Shown: piece after piece, positions 17,388 through 25,680 of the stretch | Layout: each line of letters starts with the position of its first letter | Position numbering within the stretch: position 1 is the first letter of the stretch | NCBI GenBank assembly: GCA_900470965.1 | Contig: UCCS01000039.1 | Span: 1-61,064 of the forward strand | Length of the DNA stretch: 61,064 nt | Origin: Hyphomicrobiales bacterium | GTDB taxonomy: Bacteria; Pseudomonadota; Alphaproteobacteria; Rhizobiales; Rhizobiaceae | Reading direction: 5' to 3' | Position numbers and translations under genes: made by a program | Notes under the pieces: generated by a model | What the model was told of the DNA's origin: nothing | Database searches by the model: none | Seen by the model: only the letters and a program-made list of their open reading frames with translations

Positions 17388-18521
17388 TTAGATGACGTAG
17401 GCCTTCAGCGGCTCGAAGCCATTGAAAGCGACTGCCGAGTAGGTCGTCGTGTAGGCGCCTGTACCTTCGATCAGAACCTCGTCGCCGATCGTCAGAGACA
17501 TCGGCAGCGGATAGAGGTTCTTTTCGTACAGCACGTCGGCCGAGTCGCAGGTCGGGCCGGCGATCACGCAGGGCTCCATCTCGTCGCCGTCGCGTTCGGT
17601 GCGGATCGGGTAGCGAATGGCTTCGTCCATCGTCTCGGCGAGACCGCCGAACTTGCCGATGTCGAGGAAGACCCAGCGGGCGTCGTCATTGTCCGACTTC
17701 TTGGAAATCAGCACGACTTCAGCCTTGATGACACCTGCATTGCCAACCATGCCGCGGCCCGGCTCGATGATCGTCTGCGGGATCTGGTTGCCGAAATGCG
17801 TACGCAGCGCCTGGTAGATCGACTTGCCGTAAGCTTCTGCGGACGGGACATCGCGCAGATACTTGGTCGGGAAGCCGCCGCCCATGTTGACCATCTGCAG
17901 GTGGATGCCCTGCTTGGCAAGCTGGACGAAGACGCGCTTGGCATCTGCAAGAGCCGAATCCCAGGCATCGACCTTGGTCATCTGCGAGCCGACATGGAAC
18001 GAGACGCCATAGGACTGCAGGCCGAGCTGATGAGCATAGACGAGAACGTCGACGGCCATCTGCGGAACGCAGCCGAACTTGCGCGACAGCGGCCATTCGG
18101 CACCCTCGCCGTCCGTTAGGACGCGGCAGAATACACGAGCACCCGGAGCTGCACGGGAAATCTTCTCGACTTCTTCGTGGCTGTCGACTGCAAAGAGGCT
18201 GACGCCGAGCGCATGCGCACGGGCGACGTCGCGTTCCTTCTTGATCGTGTTGCCGTAGGAGATACGGGCTGCGGTCGCACCGGCTTCCAGCGCCATTTCG
18301 ATTTCTGCGACGGACGCGCAATCGAAGTTGGAACCGAGGCTGGCGAGCAGCTTCAGGACTTCCGGAGCCGGGTTGGCCTTGACGGCGTAATAGATCGCGC
18401 TGTCCGGCATCGCGTGACGGAAGGCGTGGAAATTGTCTCTGATGACATCGAGGTCAACCACGAGGCAGGGACCGTCGGGACGTCGGGTTGCGAGAAAGTC
18501 GCGGATGCGCTGGGTGGTCAT
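17388..18521 (-). CDS. odc2: Ornithine/lysine decarboxylase, PLP fold III
   Basis: A 377-residue alanine-racemase-fold decarboxylase, the usual length for rhizobial Odc2. The PLP lysine is Lys48 in YYAVKANPAP. The phosphate-binding NMGGGFPTKY and EPGRGMVGNAG blocks are present. Catalytic Cys325 is in GPTCDSADVLYEKN. It makes putrescine from ornithine, and cadaverine if lysine is used. The start is ATG at 18521 behind GAGGGA. The reading frame stays open for 90 codons upstream, but that stretch looks like structured leader rather than protein. Regulation is probably through the long 5' leader. Confidence 0.92.
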   Translation of the reverse strand: MTTQRIRDFLATRRPDGPCLVVDLDVIRDNFHAFRHAMPDSAIYYAVKANPAPEVLKLLASLGSNFDCASVAEIEMALEAGATAARISYGNTIKKERDVARAHALGVSLFAVDSHEEVEKISRAAPGARVFCRVLTDGEGAEWPLSRKFGCVPQMAVDVLVYAHQLGLQSYGVSFHVGSQMTKVDAWDSALADAKRVFVQLAKQGIHLQMVNMGGGFPTKYLRDVPSAEAYGKSIYQALRTHFGNQIPQTIIEPGRGMVGNAGVIKAEVVLISKKSDNDDARWVFLDIGKFGGLAETMDEAIRYPIRTERDGDEMEPCVIAGPTCDSADVLYEKNLYPLPMSLTIGDEVLIEGTGAYTTTYSAVAFNGFEPLKAYVI

Positions 18522-18860
18522 ATCGATTCCCTCTTCCAATTCCAGAGCTCCGGCACGAACCGGAGGACAAAGGGCATACAAGAACCGCTCAGGAACCAGC
18601 CGGTGGAGACCCCGGATCCTTGACGGCGCTTGATGCGCGAATAGTGAACCAACGCCGCGAATGCGGTATGGGTTCGGCTTTGTCTGCCATGGATTGGAGG
18701 GAGTATCCCTGCCGCACTTCCGGCAATGAAGGTGTGCCTCTTCAGTAACCCCCGCTGATGGAAAGCAGGGAGAGAACAAAAAGGCCCGCACCGTCGTTGC
18801 TTCAGGCGTCCTCGCATTTTCCGGTTGGCCGGAATAGCGACTGGAGGGGTTAATTCCAGG
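18522..18860 (-). ncRNA. Structured 5' leader of odc2, candidate speF RNA motif
   Basis: The 524-base gap between odc2 and a divergent LysR gene is much longer than other gaps here. Its odc2-proximal part contains stacked hairpins on the minus strand. One is the perfect TTCCGG/CCGGAA stem with a 4-base loop (18819-18834). Another is CTGGA/TCCAG (18841-18859). GC-rich complementary runs lie closer to the gene. The speF motif is a known cis-regulatory RNA upstream of ornithine decarboxylase genes in alphaproteobacteria, so gene context makes that identity likely. I could not confirm the conserved core. The rest, 18861-19046, would hold the LysR promoter. Confidence 0.5.
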
Positions 18861-19046
18861 TACCTTACCGATTTCCTCACCAATTCGAGGGTTCGGCGGA
18901 CACCCATGGGCACGTGCGACTTTGGGCTGAGTGGGAAATAAGAATATTCGCCGACATAATCAAGAGAATTTTTGATCGCGCCCAAAAAAATAAATTGAAC
19001 AAAGCAGCCAGATTTGTTCAATATTCTGAAACAGATCGGAGGAATC

Positions 19047-19940
19047 ATGGACACGCTGACCCGCATACGCGCCTTCATCGATGTGGTCGAAGCGGAAGGT
19101 TTTTCTGCTGCTGCGCGGCGCACCGGCCGCTCCAAGGCCCTGCTCTCGAAATACGTGCGCGAACTGGAGGACGAACTCGGCGCCTTGCTGCTCAATCGCA
19201 CCACCCGTCAGTTCTCGATGACCGAGGCCGGACACACCTATTATCGCACGGCATCCGACATCCTGAAGGAGATCGATAACCTTGCCGACCTCGTGCGGGA
19301 GAACAATGCGCAACTGAAGGGCCGCCTGAAGGTTTCTGTGCCGCGCACCTTCGTCGATGCCGATGTCGGCCAGTCGTTGATCGACTTCGCCAAGGAAAAT
19401 CCAAACCTGCAGCTGGAGATCGCCGCCGACGACCGATTCGTCGACCTGATCGAGGAAGGCTTCGACGTCGCGGTCCGCGTCACCAAACTCGAAGATTCCG
19501 GTATGATCGCCCGCAAGATCTCCGATTTCCGCGTCCATATCTGCGCCACGCCGGAATTCCTCGAACGCTACCCCAACATCGAGCACCCGAGCGATATCTC
19601 CAACGTGCCCTTCATCGTCGATACCAATTCCCGCAACCAGGCGAGCATCCGCTTCTACAATCCCGACAGCACCTCCTTTGCGGTCGCCGTTTCCGGCCCG
19701 ATGGAAGTCAACAGCCCGCACGCGACACTGCGCGCCGCGCTCTCAGGGATCGGGATTGCGCTGATTCCAGACTTCATCGCTCGCAAACCGATCGAAGACG
19801 GCCGGCTGGTGACGTTGTTCAACGACTATATTCCGACTGACCGCGGCATCTATGCCGTCTATCCGCACCGCCGCTATCTGCCGGCAAAGGTCAGGATCTT
19901 CGTGGACTACCTTTACAACTGGTTTAAGAAACATCCCTGA
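19047..19940 (+). CDS. LysR family transcriptional regulator
   Basis: A 297-residue LysR regulator. The N-terminal winged helix is RIRAFIDVVEAEGFSAAARR followed by SKALLSKYVRELEDELG, and the substrate-binding domain (about 90-295) follows. The start is ATG at 19047 with CGGAGGA 4 bases before it. It is of the CrgA/DsdC-like group, with LLNRTTRQFSMTEAGHTYY. It is divergent from odc2 but 525 bases away, so its target may be elsewhere; no obvious enzyme partner adjoins. Confidence 0.88.
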   Translation: MDTLTRIRAFIDVVEAEGFSAAARRTGRSKALLSKYVRELEDELGALLLNRTTRQFSMTEAGHTYYRTASDILKEIDNLADLVRENNAQLKGRLKVSVPRTFVDADVGQSLIDFAKENPNLQLEIAADDRFVDLIEEGFDVAVRVTKLEDSGMIARKISDFRVHICATPEFLERYPNIEHPSDISNVPFIVDTNSRNQASIRFYNPDSTSFAVAVSGPMEVNSPHATLRAALSGIGIALIPDFIARKPIEDGRLVTLFNDYIPTDRGIYAVYPHRRYLPAKVRIFVDYLYNWFKKHP

Positions 19941-19999
19941 AGCGAGCGGGATGCGCGCCCAAGCGTCGCAGGGGCGGTCCCAATTCCGTCCCATTTTCT

Positions 20000-20013
20000 G
20001 GTGAGAAATCACC
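20000..20013 (+). promoter_or_regulatory. Short hairpin before the DUF1007 gene
   Basis: GGTGA-GAAA-TCACC is a perfect 5-bp stem with a GNRA-type tetraloop, 26 bases upstream of the DUF1007 start. It could shape the mRNA leader or be an operator for a metal-responsive repressor; the evidence is only the symmetry. Confidence 0.3.
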
Positions 20014-20039
20014 CCAACCGAACAGGGCAGCGGGTAAGC

Positions 20040-20681
20040 ATGAAAAGATCGACACTTCTGACGGCTGGGCTTCTTTCGCTCGCCCCCGCCACCGCCTTCG
20101 CCCATCCGCATATCTTCGTGGAAGCGCGGCTGGAAGTTGTCGCAGCACCCGACGGCAGCATTCAGGAACTGCGCAATGTCTGGCGCTTCGACGAGGTCTT
20201 CTCCTCTTCGGTCGTCATGGATTTCGACAAGAACACCGATCTGAAGCTGGAGCCGAACGAACTTGCAGAGGTCGGCAAGACGGTCCGGGATTCGCTTGCC
20301 GACTACGACTACTACATGAACCTGACGATCAACGGGAAGAACATCACCGTCCAGAAGCCCGACATCATCCACGTCGACTACAAGGAAGGTCAGCTTCTGA
20401 TGTTTTTTGCGGTCAAACCGGTCGAAAAGATGCCGCTGAAGGGCAAGCTGACCTTCGGCGTCTATGATCCGACGCTCTACACCTCGATCGACTTCCCGAC
20501 CGACAACGAACTCGCCACGGTCGGCGACGGCTTCAAGGCTTGCAAGCACGCAGTCGTGCGCCCGGACGCAGACGAGGTAATCTCGGAAAACAAGCAGTCG
20601 CTGACCGACGCTTTCTTCAACGATCCGACCGGCACCAATATGTCGAAGCTCTTTGCCACGCGGCTGGAGGTCACATGCTGA
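20040..20681 (+). CDS. DUF1007 family periplasmic protein, partner of NicO exporter
   Basis: A 213-residue protein with a signal peptide (MKRSTLLTAGLLSLAPATAFA) followed directly by HPHIFVEARLEV. That His-rich mature N-terminus is the hallmark of DUF1007 proteins and a likely metal ligand. The gene overlaps the following NicO-type exporter by 7 bases (ATGCTGA), a pairing seen in many proteobacteria. The role is inferred to be periplasmic or membrane-proximal handling of nickel or cobalt for the exporter. Confidence 0.8.
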   Translation: MKRSTLLTAGLLSLAPATAFAHPHIFVEARLEVVAAPDGSIQELRNVWRFDEVFSSSVVMDFDKNTDLKLEPNELAEVGKTVRDSLADYDYYMNLTINGKNITVQKPDIIHVDYKEGQLLMFFAVKPVEKMPLKGKLTFGVYDPTLYTSIDFPTDNELATVGDGFKACKHAVVRPDADEVISENKQSLTDAFFNDPTGTNMSKLFATRLEVTC

Positions 20682-21745
20682 TAAAGCGCCTGCCCCTCGC
20701 CCTGGTTGCGATCGCTGTCATGACCGTCGCTGCCCATGCGCAATCGCCGCTCGGCATCGGTACGGCCGAGCCGAGCTTCCAGCCGACGGGCGGGCCGCTG
20801 GCGCCACTCTTTCTCTACGTGAATTACGAGCAGCAGGCCTTCTATCGTGCGCTGAGTGGCGCGCTGAAGGAGATGCGCCAGGATCCCTGGCAGCTTTCCT
20901 CGCTGATCGGCCTTTCCTTTGCCTATGGCGTCTTTCATGCCGCCGGCCCCGGCCACGGTAAGGCCGTCATCTCGTCCTACATGATCGCCAACGAAGTCGA
21001 GCTTCGACGTGGCATCGTCATCTCCTTCATCTCAGCCTTCGTCCAGGGCGTTATGGCCGTCGTACTTGTCGGCGGCGCGTGGCTGGTGCTGCGCGGCACC
21101 GGTATCACGCTGACCATGGCAACACAGGCCATGGAAATCGCAAGCTTCGTGATGGTCATCCTCTTCGGTGGCTGGCTGCTCTTCCGAAAGCTGCGCTCGA
21201 TGGCCGGCAGCCTGCCACGCCGTCGGCTTATGGCAACGCCGGCCGGGCCTGTCAGCATGATGCTGGACTGGAAGGACAATGCCGCCGAACGCCAGAGCGC
21301 CAATTTCAGCTTCAACGGCAAGGCGCAGGCCGTGGATCCCGGCCATACCTATGTGCCCGGCATGGTCTGCGAGACCTGCGGCAATTCACACCTACCCGAT
21401 CCCTCGCTGGTCAGCGGCGACAAGTTTAGCGCGCGTGAGGCGTGGTCTGCGGTGATTGCCGTGGGCTTGCGCCCCTGCTCCGGCGCATTGCTGGTCATGA
21501 CCTTCTCACTGCTGAACGGGCTTTATCTCGGCGGCGTGCTCTCGGTCGTCGCCATGTCGCTCGGCACCGCCATTACCGTTGCAATTCTTGCCACGCTCGC
21601 CGTCACTGCCAAGAGCACCGCGGTGCGCCTCTCCGGCCGCGGTTCGTCCGCCTCCGTCTGGATCGGCAATGCGATCGAGATATCAGGTGCAATTCTTGTA
21701 ATCTTGATGGGTGTATTGCTGCTCGGAGCCTCCCTGCAGGGATAG
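20675..21745 (+). CDS. NicO/RcnA-like nickel-cobalt exporter
   Basis: A 356-residue inner-membrane protein with a signal-like N-terminus (ending AAHAQS) and about six membrane segments. Two family signatures are clear: FHAAGPGHGKAV near residue 88-99, with metal-binding His residues, and GLRPCSGALLVM in the second half. The loop between them contains CETCGNSHLPD. RcnA-type proteins export nickel and cobalt. It is translationally coupled to the DUF1007 gene. No RcnR-type repressor is visible nearby. Confidence 0.85.
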   Translation: MLIKRLPLALVAIAVMTVAAHAQSPLGIGTAEPSFQPTGGPLAPLFLYVNYEQQAFYRALSGALKEMRQDPWQLSSLIGLSFAYGVFHAAGPGHGKAVISSYMIANEVELRRGIVISFISAFVQGVMAVVLVGGAWLVLRGTGITLTMATQAMEIASFVMVILFGGWLLFRKLRSMAGSLPRRRLMATPAGPVSMMLDWKDNAAERQSANFSFNGKAQAVDPGHTYVPGMVCETCGNSHLPDPSLVSGDKFSAREAWSAVIAVGLRPCSGALLVMTFSLLNGLYLGGVLSVVAMSLGTAITVAILATLAVTAKSTAVRLSGRGSSASVWIGNAIEISGAILVILMGVLLLGASLQG

Positions 21746-21748
21746 TCT

Positions 21749-21961
21749 TCAGGGCTTTCTGCTGCGCTGATAGCGCGCCCGCAGCCAGAATATGCCGAAG
21801 AAACACATCAGCAGGCAGACGCCGACGATGACCGCCAATGTCGGCGAGAAACTGCCGATCCACAGCACGATGGTCGGCAGGAAGTAGATCACCAGCCCGG
21901 CAGAAAACAGGATGATAGCGGCGGCGATCGCCTGCGAACGGCTTTCCGGGCTCATGGACAT
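21749..21961 (-). CDS. Small two-helix membrane protein
   Basis: A 70-residue hypothetical protein. Two hydrophobic segments, AIAAAIILFSAGLVIYFLP and LAVIVGVCLLMCFFGIFWL, are followed by a basic tail (RARYQRSRKP), suggesting both termini face the cytoplasm. The start is ATG at 21961 with AGAGGAG 6 bases upstream. It is convergent with the NicO gene, 3 bases apart. No function is recognised. Confidence 0.6.
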   Translation of the reverse strand: MSMSPESRSQAIAAAIILFSAGLVIYFLPTIVLWIGSFSPTLAVIVGVCLLMCFFGIFWLRARYQRSRKP

Positions 21962-22041
21962 GCTCACTCCTCTTGTCCGGGAGTGGATAGGCCAGCCGCT
22001 TCGCAAAGGCAACTGGCCCCAGGATCACTGTACCGCTGACA

Positions 22042-22761
22042 TCACTGAGAGAGGGTGATCTTGGCGGAGGAAACCGTCGCCTCGATATGGTCGACGAGCT
22101 GATCGGGAAGACCGAGCCTGCCCGCAAGCAGATCGAGATAGCCGCGTTCGGCACGCGAATCCGGCTCGATCGTCAGGCGCGAGGCTGTGTAGAGCTCGAC
22201 CTTCTGTTCCTCGGTCACGGCTGCGGCGATAAGTGCATCGATATCCGTCGGCTCCGAAAGCTCGCGTTCGATGAAGCTCGCTGCCTCGCCGCTGACATCG
22301 GCAGCCTTGACCTTGTCCATGATGAGCGCGCGCTCTGCATCGTCGATATGACCGTCGGCCTTGGCGGCAGCGATCATGGCACGGATGAGGATGAGCACGA
22401 ATTCATTGCTGGTCGCCGGCGAGGCCGGACCGAAGCCGGATTCCGTGGGCGGAGGCAGGAGAACGGGATTGTTCGCCGTCGGCGCATCAGAGGGTGCCGC
22501 AGGCGCTTGCCCGGCCTGATAATTCTTCCAGGCCTGATAGCCGAGACCTGCGATTGCTGCGAGACCGCCGATGGCGACGGCATTGCCGGCAATGTCGCGG
22601 CCGGTCTTGGTGCCGAGAAGGACGGCGGCAAGACCGGCGGTCTTCAACGGATTGTCCTTCGCCATCTGGATCGCGTCGCCCGCCCGGTCGCGCACGCTGC
22701 CGCCCACGCCCGGCACTTGTGATCCCAGAAACTGGTCGAGTAGCTTCTTTGCGTCGAACAT
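22042..22761 (-). CDS. DUF533 / TerB-like protein
   Basis: A 239-residue protein of the YebE/DUF533 family, whose C-terminal part (about 125-239) has the all-helical TerB-like fold. The acidic loops AAAKADGHIDDAERALI and the late SRLTIEPDSRAERGYLDLLAGRLGLP are diagnostic. The N-terminus contains a Gly-rich region and one hydrophobic segment (AGNAVAIGGLAAIAGLGYQAW). The start is ATG at 22761 (MFDAKKLL); a 28-codon upstream extension is unsupported. It lies far from the Ter/Tel module and is not obviously part of it. Confidence 0.82.
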   Translation of the reverse strand: MFDAKKLLDQFLGSQVPGVGGSVRDRAGDAIQMAKDNPLKTAGLAAVLLGTKTGRDIAGNAVAIGGLAAIAGLGYQAWKNYQAGQAPAAPSDAPTANNPVLLPPPTESGFGPASPATSNEFVLILIRAMIAAAKADGHIDDAERALIMDKVKAADVSGEAASFIERELSEPTDIDALIAAAVTEEQKVELYTASRLTIEPDSRAERGYLDLLAGRLGLPDQLVDHIEATVSSAKITLSQ

Positions 22762-22825
22762 GTCCTCATCTTCTCCCTGTTCTAGAGGCTGGAGGAGAAC
22801 ATAGGTTTGCGACTGCCGAAATACA

Positions 22826-22852
22826 AACGAGGGCGGCGCGGCCACCCTCGTT
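22826..22852 (-). terminator. Terminator after eda
   Basis: AACGAGGG and CCCTCGTT form a perfect 8-bp stem, with inner GGC/GCC pairing, about 40 bases beyond the eda stop. On the minus strand it is followed by a T-rich stretch. Confidence 0.6.
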
Positions 22853-22892
22853 CAAAATCCATCTGCTCTAAAAACCGACAAGCTTTGAGAGC

Positions 22893-23531
22893 TCAGCCCT
22901 TCAGCGCGAACGCTTCGGAGGCAAGCTTGGTGATACCTGCCCAATCGCCCGCAGCAACCAGTTCCTTCGGTGCGACCCACGAACCACCGACGCAGATGAC
23001 GTTCGGCAGCGACAGATAGTCATTGGCATTCTTCAGCGAGATGCCGCCGGTCGGGCAAAAGAACGTGCCAGCAAGTGGCGAGGAAAGCGCCTTGAGATAG
23101 GCGGCACCACCAGCCTGTTCGGCCGGGAAGAACTTCAGCACCTGATAGCCTTCTTCGCGCAAGGCCATGACTTCACTTGCGGTGGCAGCGCCAGGAAGCA
23201 GCGGCACCGGAGAATCGGCTGCGGCATCCAGAAGCTCCTGGGTCGTGCCGGGGCTGACGATGAACTTGGAGCCTGCCTGCACGGCGGCTTCCCAGTGAGC
23301 GGCGTTGAGGATTGTGCCGGCGCCGACTTCAGCACCCTCTACTTCAGCAGCAACCGCGCGCACGGCCTCGAGAGCGGCCGGGGTGCGCATCGTGATCTCG
23401 ATGGCCTTCAGACCGCCGGCAACGAGGGCTCGGGCGAGAGACACGGCCGACTTCGCGTCCTCGACGATCAAGACCGGAACGACGGGCTGGAGTTTCAGGA
23501 TGGAAAGGAGTTTTTCTGTCTTCTCGCCCAT
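22893..23531 (-). CDS. eda: 2-dehydro-3-deoxyphosphogluconate (KDPG) aldolase
   Basis: A 212-residue class I aldolase of the Entner-Doudoroff pathway, cleaving KDPG to pyruvate and glyceraldehyde-3-phosphate. Catalytic Glu45 (AIEITMRT) and Schiff-base Lys133 (VLKFFPAE) are present. The phosphate-binding FCPTGGIS follows, and IVSPGTTQEL is typical. The start is ATG at 23531 (MGEKTEKLL). It is a single gene with a hairpin terminator; edd and zwf are not adjacent, as is common in rhizobia. Confidence 0.92.
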   Translation of the reverse strand: MGEKTEKLLSILKLQPVVPVLIVEDAKSAVSLARALVAGGLKAIEITMRTPAALEAVRAVAAEVEGAEVGAGTILNAAHWEAAVQAGSKFIVSPGTTQELLDAAADSPVPLLPGAATASEVMALREEGYQVLKFFPAEQAGGAAYLKALSSPLAGTFFCPTGGISLKNANDYLSLPNVICVGGSWVAPKELVAAGDWAGITKLASEAFALKG

Positions 23532-23682
23532 GACCACAGTTCCCTTAAACGATTGAAATCGGTTTTCGAATAGCGCCCTCACAGAGGCTTGTCGAGATAA
23601 AACCGGCCCCTACGACAAGCCGGGTATTAAATCATTATAAATTGGGTTACCGTGCGACGATCGTCACAAAAGGTTCATTCGT

Positions 23683-24171
23683 ATGGCGAAAGAGATCGAA
23701 CGGAAGTTCCTCGTACGCGGCGAAGCATGGCGCTCTGCCGTAGAGTCCAAGTCGGTCCTGAAACAAGGCTATGTCGCCTCGATGGATGATCGCTCTGTGC
23801 GGATTCGCATCCTTGATGAGAAGACCGCGCGGCTGACGATGAAAATCGGCCGCGGCACCCTCACCCGCGATGAATTCGAATACGAGATCCCTGTCTCCGA
23901 CGCCGAGGAACTGTTGGAAAACGCCATCGGTATCGTCATCGAAAAGACGCGTTACCGCGTCCCCTATGAAGGTTTCGTCTGGGAAGTCGATGTCTTTGCC
24001 GGCGCCCATCGCGGCCTCGTCATCGCTGAAGTCGAGATGCAAGCCGAAACTGACAATCCTCCCCTACCCGCCTGGCTCGGCCGCGAGGTCACGGGCGATT
24101 TCCGTTATTCCAATCAGGCGCTGGCCACAGAATTTGAGCACGACAGGCATGGGCTATCGCATACGGCCTGA
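23683..24171 (+). CDS. CYTH domain protein (inorganic triphosphatase type)
   Basis: A 162-residue CYTH-fold protein. The N-terminal ExExK signature reads EIERKFLV (residues 4-11). Basic and acidic strands of the triphosphate tunnel follow: VRIRI, LTMKIGRG, FEYEIP, WEVDVFAG and IAEVEM. Members hydrolyse tripolyphosphate or make cAMP; a stand-alone bacterial CYTH of this length is most often a triphosphatase. It overlaps the following CHAD gene by 23 bases, the common CYTH-CHAD pairing linked to polyphosphate. Confidence 0.88.
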   Translation: MAKEIERKFLVRGEAWRSAVESKSVLKQGYVASMDDRSVRIRILDEKTARLTMKIGRGTLTRDEFEYEIPVSDAEELLENAIGIVIEKTRYRVPYEGFVWEVDVFAGAHRGLVIAEVEMQAETDNPPLPAWLGREVTGDFRYSNQALATEFEHDRHGLSHTA

Positions 24172-25057
24172 GGCCGACTTTACCGACGAGTTCCGAAGCA
24201 CCGCTGAGGAGCAGCTGAAGCGTGCCATCACCGTTCTCGACAAGCGGCCGGAAGGCGCCCATGAGGCGATCCACGCCTTCCGCAAGAACATCAAGCGGCT
24301 GCGTTCACTTTATCGTCTTGTGTCCCGCGAAGTGCCGGAATTCCAGAAGCGGGAAAATGCCCGGCTGAGAGAAACGGCACGGTCGCTGTCGGCCATCCGC
24401 GATGCCGCGGCAATCGTTGGTACCGCCCGCTACCTGCAGGACAATGCTCGCAATCTGGAAGAGGCCGAGGCGCTCGGCCGTATCGTTTCCATTCTGGAAG
24501 CCCGGCGCGACTGGATGGCGGAGGCCGAAAGCGGCCTTGAGGAAAGGCTGCATGATGCTGCCGGCAAGTTGCGGGAAGCGATCGCGGCACTCGACGATGT
24601 CGCCTTCGACAAAAGCCACCGCAAGAATGCCCGTATGCTGGCAAAAAGCTGGCGCAGGACGGCATCGCGCGCCAGGGAGGCGCTCGATGCCTGCCAAGAG
24701 GACACAGCGGCCGGTGATTTCCACGAGCTGCGCAAGCGCTCCTACGATTATCGCCTCTATCACGCGCTTCTGCGCGATCTCTGGCCAAGCGCCATGAAGG
24801 CCAAGCGCGGCTTCGCCAAGGACCTTGTTGAACGTCTCGGCCATATCAACGATCTCGCCGTGCTTTCAGGCCTCGTGGAGGCAGAACCGCAGCTCTTCAC
24901 CCGCAACGACGATCTCGCCCATCTGCTGGATGCCATCATCTTCCGCCAGCAGGAGGATCGGCGCGAAGCGTTAAGCGACGCCGAAACACTCTATGGCGAT
25001 GATCCTGACGATGAGGCCCAGCGTCTGGAACTGCTCTGGGTGTCTATCGGCAATTGA
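24149..25057 (+). CDS. CHAD domain protein
   Basis: A 302-residue helical protein. The conserved histidines of the CHAD domain are visible in EGAHEAIHAFRKNIKRLRSLYRL (about 32-54) and DFHELRKRSYDYRLYHALL, with a third in VERLGHINDLAVL. CHAD domains bind polyphosphate. The start is ATG at 24149 (MGYRIRPEADF), 23 bases inside the CYTH gene. A longer open frame back to 23870 is only a shadow of CYTH. The two proteins probably act together on polyphosphate or tripolyphosphate. Confidence 0.85.
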   Translation: MGYRIRPEADFTDEFRSTAEEQLKRAITVLDKRPEGAHEAIHAFRKNIKRLRSLYRLVSREVPEFQKRENARLRETARSLSAIRDAAAIVGTARYLQDNARNLEEAEALGRIVSILEARRDWMAEAESGLEERLHDAAGKLREAIAALDDVAFDKSHRKNARMLAKSWRRTASRAREALDACQEDTAAGDFHELRKRSYDYRLYHALLRDLWPSAMKAKRGFAKDLVERLGHINDLAVLSGLVEAEPQLFTRNDDLAHLLDAIIFRQQEDRREALSDAETLYGDDPDDEAQRLELLWVSIGN

Positions 25058-25070
25058 CGCATTTGATCTG

Positions 25071-25101
25071 TTGACCTCAACTTTACTTGAGGTCTTAGCC
25101 T
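25071..25101 (+). promoter_or_regulatory. SoxR-box promoter
   Basis: GACCTCAA (25073-25080), spacer CTTTAC, TTGAGGTC (25087-25094). The inner 18 bases differ at only two positions from the classic soxS operator (CCTCAAG...CTTGAGG). The dyad lies between TTGACC (25071-25076) and TAGCCT (25096-25101), spaced 19 bases, the long spacer typical of MerR/SoxR-activated promoters. No soxR gene is in the window. Confidence 0.75.
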
Positions 25102-25132
25102 CGACCCGGTCAATGAACCGATCGAGGAAAAT

Positions 25133-25609
25133 ATGTTTGCAGACAATGCCGCGACGCCCCAGATCCAGGGCATCTATGAAACCCATCTCACCGTCGCCGA
25201 TCTGAAGACCTCCATTCCTTTCTACCGCGATATTCTCGGCTTGGAGCTCGCCGCCGAATTTCCCGAGCGCCGCAGTGCCTTCTTCTGGGTGAACGGCAAG
25301 AAGAACGCCATGCTCGGCCTTTGGGAAACCGGCACCGGCCCCTTGAAGATGCGCCTGCACATGGCCTTCCGCCTGTCGCGGGAAGAAATGATGCGGGCGC
25401 CGGCGCTGCTGATCCACAAGGGCCTGAAGCTGCATGGCTTTCACGGCGAGCCGATCACCGAACCGATCGTCATCGGCTGGGTGCCGGCACTGTCGCTCTA
25501 TTTCAACGATCCCGACGGACATTCGATCGAATTCCTGAGCGTGCTCGACGAAGAGCCGGATGCTGCGTTTGGCATGCGGTCCTACGCCGAATGGAAGGCG
25601 CGCGGATAG
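25133..25609 (+). CDS. VOC (glyoxalase/dioxygenase fold) protein
   Basis: A 158-residue vicinal-oxygen-chelate protein. Metal ligand positions are readable: His in [10 protein letters not shown] near residue 18, the central RLHMAFRL, and Glu in [12 protein letters not shown] near 130. Possible roles are glyoxalase, thiol transferase or dioxygenase. The start is ATG at 25133 behind GAGGAAA. A SoxR-type promoter immediately upstream suggests induction by redox-cycling compounds or superoxide, fitting a detoxification role. The trhO gene follows 71 bases later and may be co-transcribed. Confidence 0.85.
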   Translation: MFADNAATPQIQGIYETHLTVADLKTSIPFYRDILGLELAAEFPERRSAFFWVNGKKNAMLGLWETGTGPLKMRLHMAFRLSREEMMRAPALLIHKGLKLHGFHGEPITEPIVIGWVPALSLYFNDPDGHSIEFLSVLDEEPDAAFGMRSYAEWKARG

Positions 25610-25680
25610 GCACAATCCCACAATGCCGTCCTTGCGTAATGTCATTGCGCAGGGACGACATATTCTGTATTTCCACGCGC

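Noticed and set aside
18522..18791. 90-residue N-terminal extension of Odc2
   Set aside because: Known enzymes of this type start at the ATG at 18521, which has a good ribosome binding site; the upstream frame coincides with structured leader RNA.
22042..22761. Membership of the DUF533/TerB-like gene in the Ter/Tel module
   Set aside because: It lies 18 kb away, single and on a separate transcript; only the fold name connects it. The same holds for TerC at 49480.
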